NCBI GenBank assembly: GCA_019155185.1
Contig: CM032818.1
Coordinates: 2,215,433 to 2,279,432 of the forward strand
Direction: 5' to 3'
Source: Beaufortia kweichowensis
Lineage: Eukaryota; Chordata; Actinopteri; Cypriniformes; Gastromyzontidae
DNA length: 64,000 nt
Both the position numbers and the translations under genes were made by a program. Positions 1 to 12,900 of the stretch are shown here, piece by piece. The notes beneath the pieces are model-generated. The model was not told the origin of the DNA and made no database searches. It was given only the letters and a program-made list of their open reading frames with translations. Each line of letters begins with the position of its first letter. Position 1 is the stretch's first letter.

Positions 1-484
1 AAGCTATGGCAATGATATACTTTAAAATATGTCAGTGCAAGTTGTTTTCAGACAGCTCAAAAATGCATTTCAGTCTAAGACTAGGCTATTTAATAAAATA
101 TTTACAATTTACTAACATGAATAAACAAACAAAGATCAATGAATGTTGTAAAAATATACTGCTTTAACTAATGTAAACAAACTAAAGAAACAAATGAAAG
201 TATTTAAAGTATTAAACTAAAGTGCTACAAGTGTTTGTTTTTCATTTGATTTTACATTAAAATGTGACCTGGACATCAGATTCATTCGCAAAAGGTGTTC
301 GAGGGTCAAACAAACATGCGAAACAAACATGTGAAAACGTGACTATCAGACACATTCTGGAAGACCTGCAGCTCAGCGTCAATGACACATTTCTGAGTGT
401 CTGTGATAAAGCGACACTCCCTCCTAATCTGAAGCCACAGAGAGTGTGTGAGTGTGTGCGTTTGTGTGTTTCTAAGGCAGAGAG

Positions 485-510
485 ACACACAGACACACAC
501 ACACACACAC
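485..510. repeat. (CA)n microsatellite
   Basis: Short CA dinucleotide run interrupted by AGAC. Related short TG runs occur at 818-836 and 30965-30981. Confidence 0.9.
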
Positions 511-1134
511 TTGCAATTGTGCCTTCACTTTTCTAACAATACGGTCTTGTAGCATGTTACTTGTTTCCAGTGGTCCCTGAAGAATACAGACACACCTAAT
601 CTTTTCTGTACAATGGACACATTAGGTCATTTTTAAGCTCTTAGGCTATTATTTTCCCTGTGTATGTACTCACACACACAGACATACTCATGTTCAAATG
701 CTGTGGATGTCATTCGCAATCGTTCAGCATTGCACAACCCTTCACCAGTCCCGATTATATATCTGCCATGTATCTACTTCCTGTCCTTGCTCTCTCTCTT
801 TCACTTACAAGTGTGTGTGTGTGTACCATGCTATCGCCAAGTGAGAAAAGTTGCAGTCGCTAAAAATTACAATAACACCTGAGGTTTTTTCCCTGTTTCA
901 CTCCTTTTTTGCCAAGTTTGTGATGAAGTGAATGCTCACAACTAATGCTTTGGGTTTGCTTTCAACAAATGTGTGAATCTTTCCTCCGACTGGTTATTTA
1001 AAGGTTCTTTTTAAAGGTGGAAACATTATATTCCCTTTGGGTTTTAATATGTGTTGCCCTTTTCTGCTATTTTAGTGGACAATTTACTGTTTACGTCTTA
1101 CGTCTGCCAGATATCCCTGTTAGGTCAGACCACC

Positions 1135-1424
1135 TTAAAGGAATAGGTCACCTGAAAAATAAAAATTCAGTCATCATTTATTTACCCTTATGTCAATCAA
1201 AACCTGTATGACTTTCTTTCTTTCTGTGAAACACAAAAGAAAATATTTTGAGAAATGTCTCAGTGGTTTTGTGTTCATACAATGAAAGTCAATGGGGGTC
1301 AAATGTTGTTTGGTTAACAACTTCCTTCAAAACATCTTCTTTTGTGTTCTGCAGAAGAAAGAAGTCATACAGGTTTGCAATGACATGATGGAAGAATTTT
1401 ATCCCTATTAAACTATCCCTTTAA
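1135..1424. mobile_element. palindromic MITE, family A (GGGATAGTTCACC type), complete copy
   Basis: Bounded by TTAAAGGAATAGGTCACC and CTATCCCTTTAA, so both inverted ends are present, with TTAA at each edge. The inside holds mirrored halves around the TGAAAGTCAATGGG centre, with AAGAAAATATTTTGAGAA on one side and CTTCTTTTGTGTTCTGCAG on the other. This matches a very common cyprinid palindromic MITE, probably the Angel type; the name is from memory. Confidence 0.8.
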
Positions 1425-2424
1425 TGTCGTTTTGATCTGCTTTGCCAGTTTTGGTGCTCCATTAGGGTTTTAACTAAAACCTACAGGATTCCTGGTCTAT
1501 CCGGTCAAAACCACAACCACAGAAAAATACCACACTCACATTATATAAACAATTTTAAGGATTAGAACCATAGAACCACAATCCCTTCTTATATTTCCCT
1601 GGAGGCGGTAACCATGGAAACCAGGATGAGCTTGATTGACAACCATCCCACAATTCCCCGTCCACTTTGCATCTAAAGTAAGGGCTTTCTTGGTCATGTG
1701 ACTTCAAAAGTAGAGTGGTTTACCTGCAGTTGATGTAGCTGGACTGCTCACTTGATCTAAAGAGGAACAACAATACACAGATATGACAATAAATTTCAAC
1801 AAATGTGCCTGGAGATGAAATGCATTTCTCAATAGATAATTAGGAATTGTGGTGCATGCCATATAAACATCATCCAGAGGAACCATTAGAACAACCGTCC
1901 AAATATATGCTTTAATGTTATTGTCTTTTATTCACTTAATAAGTATTCTTTCCCTCTTCCTCTCTCACTCTCTGTAAGTTGTTTTAGGTACGGCAGACCG
2001 ATAATATAAAGCTTTCAAAACATTGCTCGCTCTACAGTGGTCTGTGTGGTGAAGTGGTGTGCAATTTGTTTACAGAGAGACACTCTGTAATGGCTAAAGT
2101 GAGGAACGTTACTGGAAGAAAAGGCTTTTATTGCTCAAAGATCTTTCAGACAACGGCAAAATATAAAGCCACTCCACTTTTCTGCCAGTCACGGAAGAGC
2201 TCAGACTCTCTCTAAAGAGTGTCGCTTTGCCGAATGCGTGTTGTTTGCATGAATAGCGAGTTGGCAGGTGCCGAATCAGTGCGTTCGCCTTCGACAAGGA
2301 CTCTCATTGTCAATCATAGCTTTTATAGAGGTACGATTGAAAAAGGAAGTTTGGAGATATATATGATCTAATATAGTATACAGTAAGTAATATATGAGTT
2401 GGGTGATATATATTTTTGATATTA

Positions 2425-2530
2425 GTATTTTACGAGATGACTAATTGGTATAAATTGGTATGATCTCATTTGTACGTTTTTATACGATATGCCTAATACT
2501 AACACCAGCGATGGTTAGTTTTAGGGCTGT
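2425..2530. mobile_element. family G repeat fragment
   Basis: TTTACGAGATGACTAATTGG, TCTCATTTGTACGTTTTTAT and CGATATGCC correspond to one arm of the nested element at 17556-17795. Confidence 0.5.
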
Positions 2531-3449
2531 AAAAGCAACCTTAAATAAATAAAATAGCAACCTTGTAAAGTAGTTGCAAATTTTTGTTATCATTGTATTG
2601 CTCTTATCTATACTAATCTCTCTCTCTATCTAGTAAATATTCAACATCATTCAAAAACATATTTATAAACATCTCTAGAAATCTATCAAAACACATCTTC
2701 TAATCCTGTGTTCTTGTCATAGTCTCAGTTTGCTTTGAATAGTGTTTGCCAGCCTTGATTCGAGAAGGCTCGCTTTGAACGTGCCATTCTGTTCGCACAA
2801 GGTTGGATTTTACGAAAGGCCCTCGTGTACGTACACGATCCGTGCACTTTTCAGCGGCGTTGAATCAAAGGGCAACCTGAAGAAAACATTACCAGCCCTG
2901 AATCACAAAGAGGGGAAGCGCAGACTACAAAGAAATATACACGGTTATTCAGACATGAGAGAAGCACACTTACAGGTTTCAGTGGATGACATCATTACTG
3001 AAGGACTCGTGGGGACATCTACAACTGAACTTGGTTCAACCGGCACAAAAGTAGGAATTTGTGTCCCTGCCATTACTGAATTTGTGGGTATGTTGTCCAG
3101 CAGGAAAAAACGCCAGCAATTGTCCTAGATCAGAAACAGAAATATAAGTTTACAAAAATAATACTTGAATTATTCTAATTTTAATTTTGGCATTCACTTC
3201 TATACCGGCTTGTGTATGAAGTTGATTAAGAGTCGCGATCGGAAAGTGTTGACGGTTGGCTGATATCAGTCTGCGAACCTATTGGCTTAGGGTGGACAAC
3301 CTCCAACGGAGATCTGGCATTTGATTGGCTGTCACAGCACGCACACCCCCTGGTTTGAGAAAATTAATTGGCAGATGAAACGCAGACGGCCACACAGACT
3401 TATCAGTCAAAAACACACTTTACTAGGCAGGATGTTCACTAGCCAATTA

Positions 3450-3585
3450 CTGTGCATTTACACATTTAGCAGACACTTTTAAGTGACTTAAAGTGCAAGG
3501 TATACAATTGCCAATATTTGTGTTTCCTGAGAATCAAACCCATTACTCTTTGCGGCATTAATGCAATGCTATAGATAGTGTTTTA
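3450..3585 (-). mobile_element. tRNA-derived SINE, degraded
   Basis: On the minus strand it opens with a tRNA-like head, ATAGCATTGCATTAATGCCG and a box B-like GGGTTTGATTC, then the body segment AAGTGTCTGCTAAATGTGTA that is frequent in fish SINEs. Box A is poorly preserved, and a tRNA gene is excluded by the missing acceptor stem. Confidence 0.6.
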
Positions 3586-4434
3586 AGATATCAGTATTTT
3601 AAGACATCTTATAGGTGCGCTACAGTAAGTAGGCATTTCACAAACTTCTGCAAGAGAGCTTTCGACGACACCCTAGTAAAATGTCACTTTGAGAAAGTAA
3701 ATAGTACATGCGCTACTCGGTTAATTAAGGCGCTGTGAGTTTATTTCAAACTTTTCTGAGGGAACGCCAGAAATGACACTAAGGACTATCAGCCTACGAT
3801 GAGTCGTATTTGTCAAATCAAACGTGTCGCCAATGACAGAATGAGACCGGCTATTAGTTACATTGCAGGTGTTGACTTGCAGCACAAACCTAATGTGTCC
3901 ACCTTCTGCTCCAGTGAAAGGGCAGCGCGTCCTTACAAAGTCACTGAGGGGTCTGATGACAGAAAAAAACCTACAGTTTTCCGACAAGCATATTGTAAAT
4001 GACAGAGCAGAAACTTACCAGGCCAACTGTCTTGTTTTTGGCTGATGTCCACCGACTGGAAGTTTGACAGCGTTCGTGGCTATAGGGACAAATGTCTCTG
4101 CTTCATTTTATCTGTTTCTTGTCGCTTTCTGCATGTATCTCTGAATCGTCTACAGATATGTGGGTTGTGAACTTGATGTTTTCTCATTTTGGATATCTGA
4201 ACATGTTTAGCCAATGGTTCATCAAGCCCCACCCTTTGAATTCAATGTTGCAGTTGCTCGCTGGACCAGATATGACAAAGGGCTCCAGGGAGAGAGACCC
4301 ACACCCATAAACATGTGTTGCAGGAAGTTGGGGTTGTGATGTAACTGCCAGTGAATTCAACACAGATGTTAGTTCGGCCAACATTACTCTAAGTCAAAAT
4401 AGACCCTATTGGTTTTCTAATATACATTTTCTAA

Positions 4435-4436
4435 TA

Positions 4437-4466
<30 letters not shown>
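4435..4466. repeat. (AT)n microsatellite
   Basis: AT dinucleotides passing into ACACAC. A second AT run of similar size lies at 19716-19740. Confidence 0.95.
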
Positions 4467-4468
<2 letters not shown>

Positions 4469-4623
4469 GTTAGTCAAGTCATCAACAAAAACATTTTATG
4501 ATTTATAATGTTATAAAGATCAACAAAACAGAATATAAATGAATAGTCTAAAATATACTAAAATTAATTAATACAAACTAAATTCATATAAACTAAAATA
4601 GTTGCAGTTTTTCATTTAGTCAA

Positions 4624-4830
4624 ACTGCAAAAAAAAAAATTTTTTTCCTGTAAAATATCTAGATCAAGATGTATTTACCTAAGAAGCAAAATAAGTTAAG
4701 GGGTCAAGTCTTAAATGTCAAAAATATTATACATTTGAAGGTATTTTTAAATGAAAGATTTAAATGAAGATTTTTCAGTGGAAAACAAGACAAAAATACT
4801 AAGTAACAAATTAATCTTTGCAATGTAGCC
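4624..4830. mobile_element. palindromic MITE, family B (CACTGCAAAAAA type)
   Basis: Begins ACTGCAAAAAAAAAAATTTT and ends AAAACAAGACAAAAATACTA then CTTTGCAATG. Both ends resemble the inverted CACTGCAAAAAA/TTTTTTGCAGTG termini of a common cyprinid element; the interior is shortened. Confidence 0.65.
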
Positions 4831-5629
4831 TTGTTGTTTTCTAACAATAAAGAAAAAACTTTCTAAGATAAAAAACTTTGATTAATAGACTTAAACTAGC
4901 TGTTATTCACAAAACAGTATACTGTATTATAAATATTTTTCATACTGTATGTACATTACCTCACATTATTATACAGAGATACAGTAAGTATTTGAACATC
5001 CAAACATTTCCATTAGGCAAAGACAATTCAAAACCCATCTCTTAAATTTTCCATCTTTACATAATGCTTTTCGGAAACCACAAAATGCCCTAGACTCATA
5101 ATGCAGATGTTTCTCACATCATCACAAAGATCTGAATCCTTCAATGAAGTTTAAATGAATTCAGATGTTCATCTTTTATAGCTGTTCTGTTCCTCTCAAA
5201 ACACTTGATTGTGAATTTATCAGATTTCTCAAAAACGCCCTACACACCTCAGGTCCGCACGCTTTACAGTGAAATAGAAATTCAGTACTCACCCATCTGT
5301 AAAGTAACACATTTGATATAAATGGGGCAGCATTTATATGCTCGAGGAATGGTAAGAAACTGTTAAATAAAACAGAACGTGTGTGAAATAGCTGCTGTGG
5401 GGTCTCCAGATTTTGAATGAGACCCCAGTTATAGTCTTTCACCATCTTAAAAACAAGTACTTATACAATGTGAATGGTCTGTTCGCCCATGTAAAACTAG
5501 TAACCCAAAAAAGCCCTTTCACAAATCTCTATATGATATTCTAATCTCTAAATTTATGTTGATGATATATAATTTTTTCATCTGCCAAGCAAAAATGACT
5601 TAACATAGAGGGTTGAGGATAATCTACCA

Positions 5630-5712
5630 GGAGCTTAAGGTTTCTGGTGGGGACTAAACCACAAACCTCAGATTTCCAGCCCTGATCTTAAACCGCCACA
5701 CCACATCATTGA
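5630..5712 (-). mobile_element. tRNA-derived SINE head
   Basis: Minus strand reads GGTGTGGCGGTTTAAGATCA, GGGCTGGAAATCTGAGGT and GTGGTTTAGTCCCCACC, the pattern of a tRNA-type SINE head with A and B boxes. Truncated, no clear tail. Confidence 0.5.
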
Positions 5713-6944
5713 CTTTCTGTTTGTTTGTTTGTTTGTTTAATTTAAAAAAGGAAGCTGATGGCAGTGACGGACAGAAGCCGCTAGGGAAGCCGGAATGGCT
5801 TTTTAATTACTGATATTTTCTGCCCAAAAAATGAACTGATGCTCGCTGTCAAGAGCCACAGATGCCGTAGAGAAAAGAGGCGAACGGCACTGAGACACCC
5901 CCGCTGGCTACAGCTGGATCACACGGACCACGATATTAATTATTGGGAAAACACACTAAACGACCTGCCGTATTCTGCATGAATGACGGTAAAGTAAACA
6001 ACGATTGCATTATTTACGATCGCCTAATGCCAAGTGCCATTTCGCTAATTACATTTTCAAACAAACATATTACCCGAGAAATTAATTAGTATTAGTGTGG
6101 GTGTGTGTTTCTCTGAAATAAATGTTGTTTATATGTGCAGACGCACAGTGTAAAATCCACAGCGCTCTGTTTGTCTGTAATGTCATTGCAAATAATGTCA
6201 CATGACCTGGTGTGTAGCATTAAACATCTGCTGTTGTCAGTTCCTGTTTTCTTCTGCTTGCAGAAAAATGAGAAAACGTGTTTTACTTCATCTTTTAAAA
6301 TGAAAGATCCTGACGTGCTTTGAAAACATACTGCAACTTTAAAAAAATCTCCACAATGCAACACAAAATGTCCAGTTTCTAGTTTTGATAATGGACATTT
6401 AATAAGCAATAAAAAGCTAAATTAAACCCCATACAGTAGCAAGCCCTAGCAAGTGTCTGAAAAGTAAATTGCAAAAGTAAAAACCAACACAATACTGTAT
6501 TTCGAAGGGATAGTTTTTCTTCATTACTAACATATTAAATAGACCTCAAAATCTAAGTCTTTTTTGTCAATGTACAAATACTGTGTACCTCTACAAGTAC
6601 AATGAAAAACTTGAACGCTTCTTCACGACTACAGTATACACTGTGGACACAATAAAATAGGCATTTACTGCTATTTATTATCCATTTGCCTAAAGATAAC
6701 AATAATAATTAAAAAATATGATACGACCCCTTTAACAGATTAAGTCTGCGCTTGGCATTTAAATGTTACACACAAGCCTCTGCAATTCGTAATGGATCCC
6801 CCAGTAAATATCAACATGAAAAATGTGCTTAGTCAGAATAATAAAACAAATTAAAAGAAGATTATAGTAGATTTTAAAGGTTTTATGCGTTTGGGGAGAT
6901 AATATATGATAGCAGTTATCATAACTGTTACAGTAGATCAAACC

Positions 6945-7058
6945 AATCTACCGATCTATCTGTCTACCGATCTATCTGTCTACCGATCTATCTATCTGTC
7001 TACCGATTTATCTATCTGTCTCTGTCTATCTATCTGTCTGCCGATCTATCTGTCTACC

Positions 7059-7095
<37 letters not shown>
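6945..7095 (+). repeat. compound CTAT/CTGT array with a 16-base unit
   Basis: First half built from CTGTCTACCGATCTAT units, each two to four tetranucleotides plus an ACCG variant; second half is nearly pure CTGT. Repeated point variants spaced regularly show unit-wise amplification rather than simple slippage. Confidence 0.92.
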
Positions 7096-7539
7096 TATGT
7101 ACTTGTGTGAGTAAAAAAATAAACTTTAGCTCTTTAGTTTCACAAACATATATGTGATTTTGAATCTGAATCAAGCGTGTATGTGTTTTCTGGCACAACC
7201 CCTATGAAAATCATGGAGGAAATTACCCACCAGTTTTTAGCTAACCCACTGAAAAATCTAATCTTGCCTGGACAGGAATGTCCGTGATTGTGCTGTATTA
7301 TCTTTTTTACCACGTTTCTCCTCATGTATTCTGACACTGGCAGAAAACCATAACTGAAGCTAATTTTCTCGTTACACTGCCTGGTGCACATTCATTATGG
7401 ATGAAGACCTTCTTGCCAGTTTTCTGAGAACAAAAAAAATAAAAACAGGTTCAAGTGCTGCTCGGTATCTGTCCAACCTCAAATCATGGGATTTAAACCT
7501 GATAATGAACTTGTTTAGAAGGATCGCTGCAGTAGAAGC

Positions 7540-7666
7540 ATTGAAAAATCACTATGGTTTTACTATAGTAACTGTAGTTTGTGGGATTTATTTATCATAG
7601 TAACCAAATGTCACTATGGTAATTTACCATGATATTTGTAGTTAAACTATGGTAATAGAAATTTCT
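7540..7666. mobile_element. short palindromic element (ACTATGGTTTTACTATAGTA type)
   Basis: Alternating inverted motifs ACTATGGTTTTACTATAGTA, ATCATAGTAACCA, TCACTATGGTAATTTACCAT and AAACTATGGTAATA make a compact self-complementary sequence like a frequent fish MITE. Confidence 0.5.
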
Positions 7667-8239
7667 TTGCGGATCCCCGCCCTAAGATTATTAAAAACTT
7701 TATTAATAATGTGAAAGTAAAGGAATTGATAAACTTTATAAGAAATATTTAAATTGCAAATTGCTTAAAATGCACAACTGCAATCAAATCCACATTCAGA
7801 AACCATCACCATAGTAAAAACATAAATCAGTAAGTAAGACAGAAAAAGTAGAACAGAAGGAACGTGTCTGATTATAAACTCTCGCTCTCTCACACATGCT
7901 GTCATGTAAACGCTCCACATTTCCATCGTCATTTACACACTGAAACTCGCCGTGTTTGTGTGTCTGGCCCGACTGCCGGAAGTCTCTGAGGATGCTGCGG
8001 GAGAGAATGTGTGATGATCGGAGACGTATGACGACATTTACAGAGGCAGGCGCGCGCTCCGAATCTGTGTGCCCTACATACTGAAATGCCAAGATGAAGG
8101 AGCGAGAAAGCGAGAGATAAAAAAGAGTGGAAGGAGAAGAAAGTGTCAGAAAGGGAGAACATGAAAAAACTGCTGTAATGTCCTGCAGGAAATTATAAAG
8201 ATTGGTAAAATTGTTTCTCCTAGAGAGCAATATAAGAGT

Positions 8240-8397
8240 AAAACTGAGACAAACCTTTCTTTTCTCCTGTAAAACACTAAAGAAGATATTTTGAGAAATG
8301 TTTTTTGTGTCCATACACTGGAAGTCAATGTTGTTTGGTTACCAGCATTCTTTAAGATATCTTGTGTTCTGCAGAAGAAATAAAGTCACATTAATAT
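8240..8397. mobile_element. family A MITE fragment
   Basis: Contains AAAGAAGATATTTTGAGAAA, GGAAGTCAATGTTGTTTGG and CTTGTGTTCTGCAGAAGAAA, the inner part of the 1135-1424 element without its terminal repeats. Confidence 0.7.
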
Positions 8398-9659
8398 AAC
8401 TTATCGGTTTATAACCTCAGTCAATGTCAACACGTGTCTCATTTGTGTCAAATATAACTTTTTATAAGGAATTTTAGAAGAAAGATCCTTCAATAAAAAC
8501 ACAACTTGCAACTCAATCATCTCCCCCGAGTTACAAAAGAGCAACTTCTGAGCAATAAAATGTTCCTGGTGTTTCTGTGTGTGTGTGATTTCTGTCAGTG
8601 TGTATCTGACCTACATCACACATGTAGCTGAAAATCAAAGATAATTCCAGTTCAAGTCGAACGGCAACCCACACGCACACCTCACTTGTGACTGGTGAAA
8701 GTGCTTTCATTTCCGTTAAAATTCATTTCCCGTGTCCTCCACCGCCCACAGTCCTTCACGCGACTCTTCGCCGCTCATTACCGCATCCAGAGCGGCCCAA
8801 ATTAATGATGAAAAAGGACAATTACTAGGAAAACACAATTAGCTAACGAACAGGCAGCCAATTATCTCTCTCCCACACAGTGAACAAAAACACGACGACT
8901 GCGGGGTCAACCCAGAGGATTTTACAGATTCAAATGCATGCTTTTTTCTTTTTCAGCGCTTCGGACGTCGGCGCGGGTTTAATTAAACGGAAGCTTGAGT
9001 TTCGGCTCTGAACTGTGAAATTTAAACCAATCGTTGTTTTTAAACCGGCGTGGTTGTTGTGGGGATAAATATTTTTCTTCTGGAGATAAAAGGGATTGCG
9101 TAAGCGGGTTTAAAAGGAAACGCACAAATTGCATGCAAGCTTTTAGAAACAAGACAAAAAAAAACAGACTTCAAAAGTGACACAACAGAAAGGCCAAAGC
9201 AACCAGTAGGTGGTGCTGTTGACATCTCGACAGACTGATGAAGCCTCCAGGTTAAAACCGACATGTATCACCACACCCTTCCCACTATTTCACTCTCTTT
9301 GTGGCTTTACAATCATTTCTTCTAACCACGGGGGCTCCTGTAATGATGGACGATGTGTTTTATGGAGGATGCAGGAGGGAGAAAAGAAAGGAGTTGCTCT
9401 AATGCCACATTTGTAGAAAGACCTGGATTGCAGAACATGTTCTTCTGTTTCTTGTTGTTCTGACTATCACAGATCCGTCCAGAGCATCAGTTTCACAGTA
9501 ATAAATCCCTCTTACCAGCTCTGCTGACAGATCGTCTGTCTGTCCATTTCTATTTCATTCTCTCTCCATCTCCCTCCTAACAGAGAGAATCACCTCGGAG
9601 CTTTGCTCTTTTCATCTCGTCTACAAAACACGTCTTCATTTTACACCATTTAAAACACA

Positions 9660-10620
9660 TACTGTAAGCAACACAATCAGGACAGTTATCTCATCTCTTA
9701 TTTTTATCTACTTGTTCTATTCTTTTTATTCTGTTGTCTCATTAGTTTTGCTGCACTTTCTCTGTCTCCTTCTCATCTTTATCTCATCTGTTCTTCTCTT
9801 CTGTCATAGAAATGGATACCCTTAATTTTTCTCACCTTCTCACTCTCTTTTCTGATAACTCTGTTCTCTCTGTCTCTTTTTCATCTCTTCTATTTCTCAT
9901 TTCTACTTTTCTATTTATATCTTCTTTTGTTGTTTCTTTTTCTCATTTCTTTTGTGTCTCATCTTATCTCTTCTCATCTCATCTTGTCCCATCTCTTTCA
10001 GGTCTCTTTCAGGATCTCATCTTGTCTCTTTCCCTTATCTCTTTCTCGTCTCATCTGATCTCTTTCTTGTCTCTGTCATGTCTGATCTCTTTTTTGCTCC
10101 TTAGGAAAGGATATTCTTAGTTTTTCTTAACTCTTATGATCTCTTCTTACAGTTCTTATCATCTCTCTTGTTTCTTACTTATCTCTTCCTTCTCTCTTCT
10201 CTATGTTTCTCGTGTCTTCTTCATTTCTTCTTTGGAAATGATACCCTAAATGTTTCTCATCTCCTATGATCTCATCCCGATAATAAAAAATAAAGTAACA
10301 TTTGTTCTGTCTTTGTCTTTTCTTTCTTGTCTTTTGTCTCATTTCATTTTCTCTAACAGGAAAGGATATGCTTATTTAATATCCTATTCAATCTCTTTAC
10401 TGATAATAAACAATAATCTCACAGTTGTTCCCTGTTTGTCTCATGCTACATTCTCATCTTGTCCTATCTTTTCCCAGCTTTTAAAATCGCATAACTTCAC
10501 AGTCATTTTGTTCTCATTTCATCTTGAATCATCCTAACTTGTTACTTCTCTGCTTACTGAAAAGTAACCTCATGGTCCTTTTCTCTTTGTTTCGTGTAGT
10601 CTCTTTCACACAGATGAGGC
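9660..10620 (+). repeat. pyrimidine-rich tract with degenerate ~130-base tandem units
   Basis: Nearly all T and C for about 900 bases. A landmark of type GGAAANGATAnnCTTA recurs at about 9811 (GAAATGGATACCCTTA), 10104 (GGAAAGGATATTCTTA), 10234 (GGAAATGATACCCTAA) and 10361 (GGAAAGGATATGCTTA), each followed by a T/C block with TCTCATCT. Spacing is 293, 130 and 127. Open frames here are Ser/Leu/Phe artefacts. Confidence 0.75.
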
Positions 10621-11059
10621 CACAATTAGGACACACCCACCCACACGCACGGGAATCTGAGAAGAACGAGAGCTATCAAAGGAAAGTTCAGGAAACTTTG
10701 CATGCCCAAGCTCTGTGGAGAGATACAAGGAATATAATGATATTCTCTATTGATCGAGAGAAGAAGAACAAATGCTGGTATTTACACCGTTGACATTTCC
10801 AGCGAGCTCACTCGCTCTATAAGTTCCAAACAAAAATAAAGATGCATTTCTCACGGCTCCTCCATCTGAATATCAAAGATAAGTTTCTTTGATGGTTAAC
10901 TGGAACGACTTCAGAACTTTTCCCGGAAGAAGTTTTCCTCCATTTTTTTCGTATCTATTTTTAATGCTGCAATCTATATCTTTTTAAAGAATAAACAAAA
11001 ATTAAGTTCAGCAAAGTAAATAAAATGCCTTCAGCCTTATTCCGATTCACAGCAGCAAA

Positions 11060-11240
11060 CTTATAATAACAATTTATAATTCGAGCTGTCAGGTATGATA
11101 AGTAACCAGCAGTGTTTTAAATTTGAGTTTTTATCACTATGAAGTACTTAAATACAGCCAGTATTTCCTTTCGGTTTTGTGTGACATTTTTTTTTACCAA
11201 TATTGCGTTATTTTCTAGCTTTAAATGCTAATGATGTCAA
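11060..11240. mobile_element. diverged family C fragment
   Basis: ACTTATAATAACAATTTATA followed by TTCGAGCTGTCAGGTATGAT and AAGTAACCAGCAGTG corresponds to the family C order seen at 33370. No termini. Confidence 0.4.
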
Positions 11241-12599
11241 GTTATAATTGAAAACATTCACCTAGCATGAACGCGATTAAGATGGAGTAAAAATGCCACC
11301 TTCACGTCCTCCTGGGAACTTTTACACTCTGAAGTCATAATTATGCAAGTCGTAATTACAAAACGCGTACAAACTAAACTTTTAATTACTTTGAATTATT
11401 CTGTTTTTCCAGATGTTTCTCCTGAAGCCAGCTTTAAAAATGTGATATTTTAGTCTTGGTGACACTATGGTAAAATATAACCGTATGATATAATGAGAAA
11501 GCTCAGGCGAGCCATATAACAAGGTAACAATGGCAGGAGAGCTCTCACAGGGCAGAAGAATGAATAGATAAAGGCCATCCTTCTCTTTTTATCTTTTGGA
11601 CACTGTCTCATCTCCAACCTGATCTTCCTCAAGTTCCTCCTCTCCTGTCCTTGGGTTTTTCTCCTCAGTGTTTCTCAGCCTCTCTCTCTTCAAACCACCT
11701 GTCAGGGGTCTGTAATGAGCAGAAGATGAGCACAGCGGCTCTCAACCCTGATCATGGAGCACCTGTAGAACTGACAGAATTCTTATCTGCATCTTTTCCA
11801 TCTGGATTTCTCTTTTAATACAGATACAAGCCAATAGGAGAAGATCAGCGGGTAGCAAAGGATGCCGGGAAGGTTAACAGTAGTCCAATCCAAATCCTAA
11901 GGTTGGTTCTGGTCCAGGGGATGCTGAGAATGCCAACATGAAACATCAAGGGGATTATAAAAAGTGAAGAAACAGAATAAATAAAAGGAGAAATGTGAGC
12001 CGAGATGGGTGAATGAAAAGTTGTCTGTGTGTTTGATAGATCAAGTCAGACGTTTTGAGAGGTTGCACAGCGCATGTTTTCCCGTGGGGAGTGAACACAC
12101 ACCTGCAAGGGCTTGGAGGTGCCAAAATGGACATGTGTGTGTGTGTGAATAAAATTATTCGACATGGGAGAGGAATATTTTCTCAATAAATAACTTTGTC
12201 ATGGAAGAACTTGGGGTAAAACAGAAAATAACATGTTCTTTACAATTGGATTCTTTAATCATATATACTTATTTGATATTTTAAGGCATAGTTTAAGAAC
12301 TGCTTCAGATTATTTGCTCATCCTTTTGTAGAATTCATTAAAAACAACGAGCCGACTCAAAAAGTAAATCATGCATGAATCAGACGTAGCTAGGTCCTTT
12401 TATTAAACAGCCGATGGAAAAATCAGGAAAAATAAAATGACTGCTTAAGCACTGGTGAAAAAATGTTTCTCAAATTAGTCCATGAGTTCAAAGTACATAC
12501 GTTTGGGTTATATAATTCAGTTATATAATGACTTAGTAGTGTTAACCGAGAGAACATTCATTTTTTATACCTTTATGCTAAAAAAATATTTTGAGCGTC

Positions 12600-12840
12600 T
12601 GAACCCACATATGAGCAAAATATTAATGCTTGACTTATTTATTATTTTATAAACATTATTATTATTAATAATAATTGTAATATTAAATATAATATTCATT
12701 TTGTTACTAGTATATATACTATTATTACCATTATATATCATAATATTAAAATAATATAATATAATAATATAAAAAATAAACATTAAAAACTTGAAAAATA
12801 TAAAAAAATATTACATATTAAATATTTAAAAATAGGTTCA
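12600..12840. repeat. AT-rich low-complexity block
   Basis: Dominated by ATTATTA and TAATATAA motifs. The 72-residue minus-strand frame rich in Ile and Asn is an artefact of this composition. Confidence 0.85.
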
Positions 12841-12900
12841 TCTTTTTATAAAAATTCTATTAACATTAACGTTTGCTTTGCAACGCTATGCATTTACACA

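Larger units (their letters stand above)
1425..9659. other. gene-free stretch, distal desert part 1
   Basis: Apart from the elements listed separately, I see no exon or RNA gene. The 128-residue plus-strand frame at 2742-3128 has no recognisable domain. Sequence at 5755-6100 and 8640-8930 is richer in G+C and less repetitive than its surroundings and may be conserved noncoding DNA. Confidence 0.5.

Noticed and set aside
2742..3128. 128-residue frame as a possible small gene
   Set aside because: No recognisable domain, no splice or promoter context, and no codon pattern that sets it apart. A protein search would be needed to revive it.
6945..7095. CRISPR-like array from regularly spaced units
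   Set aside because: Units are contiguous tetranucleotide variants without unique spacers, in a vertebrate genome.
7796..8314. 172-residue minus-strand frame
   Set aside because: Its N-terminal part overlaps a family A MITE fragment and the rest shows no domain.
9812..10537. Ser/Phe/Leu-rich frames resembling membrane proteins
   Set aside because: Hydrophobicity results from the T/C-rich tract; units are degenerate tandem DNA, not conserved codons.
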